From Topomyia yanbarensis (lineage: Eukaryota > Arthropoda > Insecta > Diptera > Culicidae), in the NCBI RefSeq assembly GCF_030247195.1, contig NC_080672.1:66009771-66073770 (forward strand): 64,000 nt of DNA. Reading direction: 5' to 3'. The notes under the pieces were generated by a model. That model saw nothing but the letters and a program-made list of their open reading frames with translations, was not told the origin of the DNA and ran no database searches. The position numbers and the translations under genes were made by a program. Of this stretch, positions 58,174 through 64,000 are shown piece by piece (the first letter of the stretch is position 1; each line of letters opens with the position of its first letter).

Positions 58174-58979
58174 GGTATTAAAATTTCTGACGGTTGCAAA
58201 CGGCACGCACAGACCTTCCAAAGAAAATTTGTAAACTTTAGCTTAAAGAATATATAAAACAATACAAAACCATTGAATGGGTTGAATCTGAAAAAGGGAA
58301 TGCTACTCGTGAAAGCAGTAACGTAACTCATTTTAGCTCGGAAATCCGGATTATTTACTCCAAACCAGGGTCGAAGCACATTTCACCTAATCCTTATCTT
58401 TTTACAGTTGCCGCTGATTTGGGAAAGCAATTTTCTCCATCAAAACTTCCGTTTTTAAAAAAACGGCATTGAATGTTCCCCTTTATTCCTAAATACAAAG
58501 AGGAGCGTATAGCGTTTGTAAACTGGTTCCCAAACCATCACTCATGCTAAACTCTTAAATCGAGAATAATTTCGTGGAATTCTTTATATCGTTGTAATTC
58601 TCTGGTTGGACACTTTTGATCTAGACCGCATGTGAAATTATAATATCAAATTCACTTTGAAAGTGAAACTGACCTGGAATAGAGATATGAACAGATGCCT
58701 CTAAACTACTAAATTCCGTTTTACCAACTTGACCTATATCAGTAGAGCTACTAATTTGCGACAGATTTGTTGTTCAAACTTCAAGAGGGGACCAATTTCA
58801 AATCATGCCCTACTATATTCAAACCGCAGTTGTTAGTTGCATCATTCATTCAAACAACACAGCCGCTCAATCATTTTCCATTCGTTTTCAATTTCACTGA
58901 CCCGCAAAAATTTTCGGATCTGCTTGAGAAGAATGGAGAAATAGCCACTCAAAATAACGTTTACGACTAATTTTGAGTT
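58174..58979. other. No recognisable feature
   Basis: AT-rich; ORFs under 80 codons on both strands, no motifs. Confidence 0.45.
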
Positions 58980-59330
58980 TTGGGGGTAGCAGTGTTAAGG
59001 GTTATCAACGAAATTTAGAGCCATAGTACTGAAGTGAGAGCAAGAATGTAAAGTATACAGATCGGAAAACTAGAAGTGGCAGGGTCATTAGAACAGGCTT
59101 AATACCTTACGGGCTTAACTTTTGTCTTCTGCTGATGGGGGTAGAGCTTAGGCAGCATAACTACGAACCACTCAAATCCACCACCAGAACCGGTTCTCAC
59201 GGTAAAGAGGGACAAGTCTGTCTTTACCAGGGGACATGCTGATGGACTTGAGTGATTCGTAGTTGTGCTGCCGAAGCTCGACCACCATCAGCAAAAGAAA
59301 AAAATGTAAAAGAGAAAATGTGACTACATA
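58980..59330. mobile_element. Head-to-head pair of the foldback MITE family
   Basis: 58980-59168 is the complement of the segment at about 13795-13985: CTTTTGTCTTCTGCTGATGG, CTTAGGCAGCATAACTACGA. 59170-59330 is the same head in + orientation: GGACTTGAGTGATTCGTAGT, TGCTGCCGAAGCTCG. The two copies meet at CCACCACCAGAACCGG and form a long hairpin. Confidence 0.75.
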
Positions 59331-59479
59331 TAGCCGAGATAAAAAAGGAAAAAAAGTTATCAACAAATTACGACAATGTTGACCGTCATTATGAAAAGTC
59401 AAAATATGGGTTTCTAAATTCGTTTTATTTAATTTTGAATTTAAATAAAATTGCAATTAATTGAAATCGTTCCCAAATA

Positions 59480-60575
59480 TTTGACGATGTTAAGGACGGC
59501 TTCTACTTTTGTGCCCGTTTTTCAAGTGTATTTTTACAATGGATTGCGAATAATATTATTAGGATGCGGTTGTCTGACTATATGGAGAGACTACAACAAG
59601 CACAAGTGGTGTATTACACTGGTCATGCTTTGATGGAGATGAGGAGCTGGTGCTGGTGTCTACTGTCGTGGAACGAGATTGGAATAATCTCACTTGCTAG
59701 GTAGATACTGTACTGTATTCCAAGCAGAAAGCTTCGCGATTATGTGCGGAGTACAATCGGTCCTTCAACAGAGCTTGTCCGGTAAAGTTATAAACTTCTG
59801 CTCCGATAGTCAGGCTGCAATCAAGGGCCTTAGCTCAGATAAATCACGGTCCAAACTAGTGATCGCATGCCGAACCCAATTCGAAGCACTAACTATCTTG
59901 TCTGGGTGCCCGGACATTCCGAGCACCCAGACAAGGTGTGGGCTGACGAATTAGCCAGCGCTGGAGCAGCGATTGACTTCGTTGTTCCTGAGCTCGCCCC
60001 ACCAATTTCGACAAGTTGGATAAGAGAAAAAATACGGTCCTAGGTTTGCAATTATTGGAGAAATCTACAAACGTGACGCCAAACAAAGGCATTTAAAGAA
60101 CAACCGTGCCCAGTGATTTCGAAAAATCTCTTTTAACCGGCCACTGTAAACTCAATTATCACATGGCAACTCTTCAGCGCGCTGAACCATTTTCATGTGA
60201 TCTTTGTGAATCCGACTACGGAACCTCACATAATCTGATATGCAACTGCCCAGCCGTTTGCGCAATTGCGATTTCGAGTTTTCGGCATCCTTATATAGCG
60301 GACACCTTGTTTGGATAACTGAAACTCTGACACATACTAAAGTTTCTTATCCATTGTGGTAAAGAGCATTAGTCTTACCCGCAGTCGATTTGAACTACTT
60401 GTGAGTTTACCTGCTGTTTATTTTTTGTTTGTTTTGTTATTTTTCCCATTCTTCCCATTTCTACTTCCTTCCTTCCGCTCAGGAAATGATGAGAAGACAC
60501 AGCAAGGCCCAAATCCCCGACTACATACGGGGAACTTTCCATTTTTAGCCAATACAATCTGATTCCTGATGTGGT
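59480..60575 (+). mobile_element. LOA-clade (Lian-like) retrotransposon, 3' fragment with RNase H
   Basis: RNase H starts near 59620 with a decayed GSLMEDEELVL, then LGRYCTVFQAESFAIMCGVQ, FCSDSQAAIKGL and SKLVIACRTQFE. SDSQAA holds a catalytic Asp; WVPGHSG is frameshifted at about 59905. The tail LLTGHCKLNYHMATLQRAEP, then CDLCESDYGTSHNLICNCPA, lies at 60106-60318. The 3' UTR ends in CAATCTGATTCCTGATG, matching the minus-strand copy at 12330-13255. 5'-truncated and not intact. Confidence 0.82.
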
Positions 60576-62092
60576 ACAATTAAGACCCCGTGTCAACCCA
60601 CACCATCCTTTAAATCATGAATTAAATTTAAAAGCATAATAGTGTTTGTGGGTAAACCCGAAAAACAATTATCATAGGGTTCTGTTGTAGCAACTACCCA
60701 AAATTAGGTTCCCTTGCCTCAATATTGAAGTATCGTTCAGGAAGGTAAAGTTACGAAACCGCGTGGAAGGTTGTTTGCATTGCAGGCACTTTATGGACTA
60801 GCGAAGTGTCAAAAGTGGCTTCCGTGACGCCAGTTTGCATCCATGGTTGCTAGTTTTACTGTTTTTGTCCCCGTAAAACTGTGCATAAAGCATCTGTAGT
60901 TTGCATTTAACCACGATAAAAATCCCAACTGTACCAGTAGGCATACTACCTTATGAACGCGGAAGAGTTCGACTGAGTCGAGATTTCGTTTTATTTTGGA
61001 CAACAATAATAAGTGCGAGCGAAAAGTACAACCCAAAGGTACCATGTTCAAGTTTAATAAAACTGTACTTTGGGTTGTTTTATGTTTTCTGTGTAGATAA
61101 AATGGTGACGAACTATACCATGTATGTATTACTCCCCTACGGATTCACCGGAAGCTGATGGGCAGGAAGGGTGAGTGTCCACGTCTTATTCTTTTCAAAG
61201 TAGTACCTTACCCATGAAGGTGGCTATATATCTGTCGCAAGTATAGATAGAGGCAGGGAATGGCAGGAGTTGAAGTAACTCGCAAGACGGTGATCGCAGT
61301 TCGCAGATGTGGCGGATTAATCACGAAAAGTAATTCCAAACAAATCGTTACACAACTGAGTAGAAATTCAAAAAATAAAAGAAAAAGAAGGATTGTGACG
61401 GCTGCTAAAGTAGTCGACCATGCGCTCGAAAAGAGAGCAATCAACCGATAGTCAGATTCGGCTACTAAACAGGAGCATTCTGTTTGAAGGAAGGATGTTT
61501 TAAATTGCATACTAAACATGTGTTCAATGTATTGATTATTAACTATGGACGAATCCATTTTTATTAAAACGCAGAAACTATAGAATACTGGAAAAACGAC
61601 GATAAATAGAAGATCAACAATACAATTTTATTGCATACTTTAATATTATCGTGACAGAGTAAGTTATTTCATCGATGACAGTTCCCTGCAACATTTTTGT
61701 CTTTCATTTTTATATTTTGAAAATTTTCACCAAACTAAACAAAGGTTTACATATTACAGATTGTTTATTTCCTACGTGAAATCTGTTGAATAGTAGATAC
61801 ATATAGAATATGGGCCCTATCCTCACAGTCACGTCACTTAGTGACTAGAAGGAAAATTCCTATATGATTGGGATTGTCACTAGTGCTACTGTTTATTCTA
61901 TCTATTCCGCACCCGTGTTAGTTTCACAGATATATAACGCGGTATATAACCACAGACTAACAGACATACCGCTCGATAACAATGCTCCGTCTGATTTAAC
62001 AGTCATTTTAAATACTTTTGTAGTTGGGACTGTGACCGCTTTTGCGATAATGGCGCCACTGACATATGAACAAGCATGCGGGGTATAGCCCA
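60576..62092. other. No supported gene; one small hairpin
   Basis: AAGTACAACCCAAAGGTACC (61024-61043) partly pairs with AAACTGTACTTTGGGTTGTT (61060-61079). ORFs at 61260-61451 and 61864-62088 lack family motifs; the second has two hydrophobic stretches and ends exactly at the foldback that follows. Confidence 0.4.
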
Positions 62093-62260
62093 CCCAGTTA
62101 AGTTCAGCCGGAAATGAACCGGAATTCCGGCTGTTTATAGTTCATATTCCGGTTCCAGTGACACAACCGATTCTAGTGAGAATCGGTTGTGTCACTGGAG
62201 CCGGAGTACGAACTGGAACCAGCTAGAATTCCAGTTCATTTCCGGCTGAACTTTACTGGG
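62093..62260. repeat. 168 bp foldback element
   Basis: Two 82-base arms (62093-62174, 62179-62260) around a 4-base centre AGTG. The outer 25 bp and inner 25 bp pair almost perfectly (GTTCAGCCGGAAATGAAC; GTGACACAACCGATTCT) and the middle is looser. No coding potential. Confidence 0.9.
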
Positions 62261-63240
62261 CACTAGTGAAAATTTGTTCCCAAGTCTGAGGGGTAACATT
62301 TGTATTTGCACTCAGTCTCACCATGATTATTTGGGACCGTGTATTCTGAGAAAATGAGCCGATATTTTCAAAGGAATTTCCTCATAGTGTTATGTCTGTT
62401 AGCCTGTGATATAACTTTAAAACTAATAAACGTTCTGCGAGAGACAAAATGATAGCAAAACTGTACCACCAGCTACAATCCTGTGTTCTATATCTACAGT
62501 TTTAACGGTTCAAAAACTAATTTTTAGAGGAAGCATAAATATTATTCGAATTCGAGGTAAGTACATTAATTTCAGCTTCATTCAGCCGCCGATGCAAACT
62601 CGACTGTACCTCCAACTCGGACGTACTTGATGGTAGATTTTTTCCTTGGCTTTCGACAGGGAAAAACATTCGCGTTCAATCTCTGCCGTTAATTAAAAGA
62701 AAACCAGATTTTTCGTGACAAGTAATACTACTTCGGATTTACACAAATGCGGTTCTTGCTACACCAACCAACAAAAACTGGAATCTGATTTTGAAGAAAA
62801 CTTCAATCTTCAACTGAGCTAATTAGACGAAATAAATCGAGATTATCCGCAAACAACAGTGGTGGAGTCTTCATCACTAGTTATATAACATTAAAGGACA
62901 GCAAAAACATCAACGGCCCAGGCGCCTTCCTTGGGGTATGCTTGACGTAGGAGTACGGTGTTGCCTACCAATCTCTATCTCTACATCTGTCAGCGGATCG
63001 AAATAACCTGTGACGGGACGTGCAAAGTGAAATAAAGTAACTGTCACCGCAATGGTCTGTCACTGCGAACCGGGCCTTTCTTGATGATTTTCATAAAATA
63101 AACAGTGTCTGGGTAGTATCGTAATATTCTGGTTATATACAAGATGTTTTTAGAAAATATATTTTACATGTTGCTTAGATGCTTAGATGTACATGCGCAG
63201 AAACAACTATGAAAAATGCTACTATGTTTTAATTGCCGCA
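62261..63240. other. No recognisable feature
   Basis: AT-rich; no ORF above 60 codons was noted and no repeat partner seen. Confidence 0.45.
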
Positions 63241-63246
63241 AGGTTC

Positions 63247-63605
63247 TACTGTATCGATTTTGTTGGCTATTTTACGCAAATTTGAGACTAAAAGAAACGA
63301 AAGCAATGAAATTGAAAGACGGATAGCTATTCTAGAGCGAATCAGTTATGAACTTAGAACGGAAAACTAGAACTAGGCAGGCTCATATGGGCATGATCGA
63401 AAGAAAATGTGAAGAATTCTTCCAGAAGGCAAAGAATTCTTCACATTTCCTTTCGATCATGCCCATATGAGCCTGCCTAGTTCTAGTTTTCCGTTCTAAG
63501 TTTATAACTGATTCGCTCTAGAATACCTATCCGTCTTTCAATTTCATTGCTTTCGTTTCTCTTAGTCTCAAATTTGCCGAAAATAGCCAACAAAATCGAT
63601 ACAGT
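63247..63605. repeat. Long near-perfect inverted repeat (giant hairpin)
   Basis: Arms of about 175 bases (63247-63421 and 63431-63605) with a loop of about 9 bases differ at only a handful of positions. Read inward, each arm encodes the same C-terminal peptide: SILLAI, then KFETKRNESNEIERRI, then ILERISY, then LRTEN and stop. The right-arm (minus strand) ORF extends back to 63692 and adds a hydrophobic stretch (LAVVAFFIFTVSILLAIF). The inner segment GGAAAACTAGAACTAGGCAG resembles words of the foldback MITE family near 59070. Confidence 0.9.
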
Positions 63606-64000
63606 AAATATGAAAAATGCAACGACGGCAAGTGCAATTTTATTATTCTGCTCAACAGTTATTGTTAATGTTGTTTTACATAGCACAGACAAACGATAAC
63701 ATAATTCATGTCATGTATGAGCTCTATTATTTTCGTCACAAATCTGTACCTCATCGGCAGAAATCTATGCCGCATCGGCACAGCACTATCATCGACATTT
63801 GTTTGAAAATATTTTGCAAGCTGATTTTTCCCTGCAAAAAAACATCAATGTCGAGAAGGAAAAAGAAGACCGTCTTCGCATGTCCCGTCTAGAAATACTC
63901 TAGAAAGAGAACTGCGGAGACTCCATTTTGGATCGATTGGATTCGCGTTTAGCTGTCAAAAAACGAATCCAATCGAACATTGCCTATCCTTATAACATTG
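63606..64000. other. Right edge; start of another inverted repeat
   Basis: A tandem pair CACAAATCTGTACCTCATCGG / CAGAAATCTATGCCGCATCGG-like words lies at about 63738-63780. CGATTGGATTCGCGTTT (63933-63949) pairs with AAACGAATCCAATCG (63961-63975) and may continue past the window. Confidence 0.5.

Noticed and set aside
61864..62088. 75-codon ORF with hydrophobic stretches just before the 62093 foldback
   Set aside because: No family motif and no splice or promoter support; it ends at the foldback boundary and could be chance.

Overview
This window looks like a piece of a mosquito chromosome, most likely Aedes. Three things point there. Two tRNA-derived SINEs match the Feilai family known from Aedes aegypti. 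The non-LTR retrotransposons are a typical mosquito mix (I, LOA, R1, RTE and Jockey types). Almost all the rest of the sequence is AT-rich repeat debris between a few GC-richer coding islands. No bacterial gene layout, conventional tRNA gene, rRNA or CRISPR array was seen. The taxonomic call rests on recognition of repeat families, not on a database search.

One host gene is supported, on the + strand. Four coding blocks lie at 22939-23122 (A), 23954-24255 (B), 35237-36223 (C) and 48725-49434 (D). They have canonical splice sites, and the A-B and B-C reading phases match. The encoded protein starts in the window with a compact aromatic-rich segment and continues into long Ser/Gly/His-rich, apparently disordered tails with basic clusters. 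I do not recognise the family. Block C ends in its own stop with an AATAAA signal 0.75 kb downstream, and block D ends in another stop, so C and D may be alternative 3' ends. No upstream exons or promoter were recognised.

Layout: 1-22.9 kb is intergenic or upstream-intron sequence. It holds a ~0.46-0.49 kb tandem satellite at the left edge, MITE-like elements (one piggyBac-like, one GGGRCC-type), a mariner relic, a 1.8 kb TIR element and relics of LOA and RTE retrotransposons. The B-C intron (11 kb) holds a degenerate short-repeat region, an I-clade element, a LOA RT fragment, and an inverted tandem array into which a Feilai SINE has inserted. The C-D intron (12.5 kb) is nearly all retrotransposon. 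A ~5.3 kb R1-clade element sits in a TG-rich tract of a common Aedes-type repeat. Next to it a Jockey-type element is split by an RTE element, which is itself split by a 5' piece of the same R1 family. Downstream of the gene (49.4-64 kb) are nested DNA elements (piggyBac-like containing hAT-like containing hAT-like), an R1 relic interrupted by two hAT-like elements, a LOA 3' fragment, and three foldback structures, including a ~360 bp hairpin whose two arms can encode the same peptide.

No retroelement ORF is intact from end to end, so nothing here is likely to be an active autonomous transposon. The clearest signals are the datable insertion order (target duplications seen directly), the apparent microsatellite target of the R1 element, and the near-identical hairpins, which could feed small-RNA pathways if transcribed.
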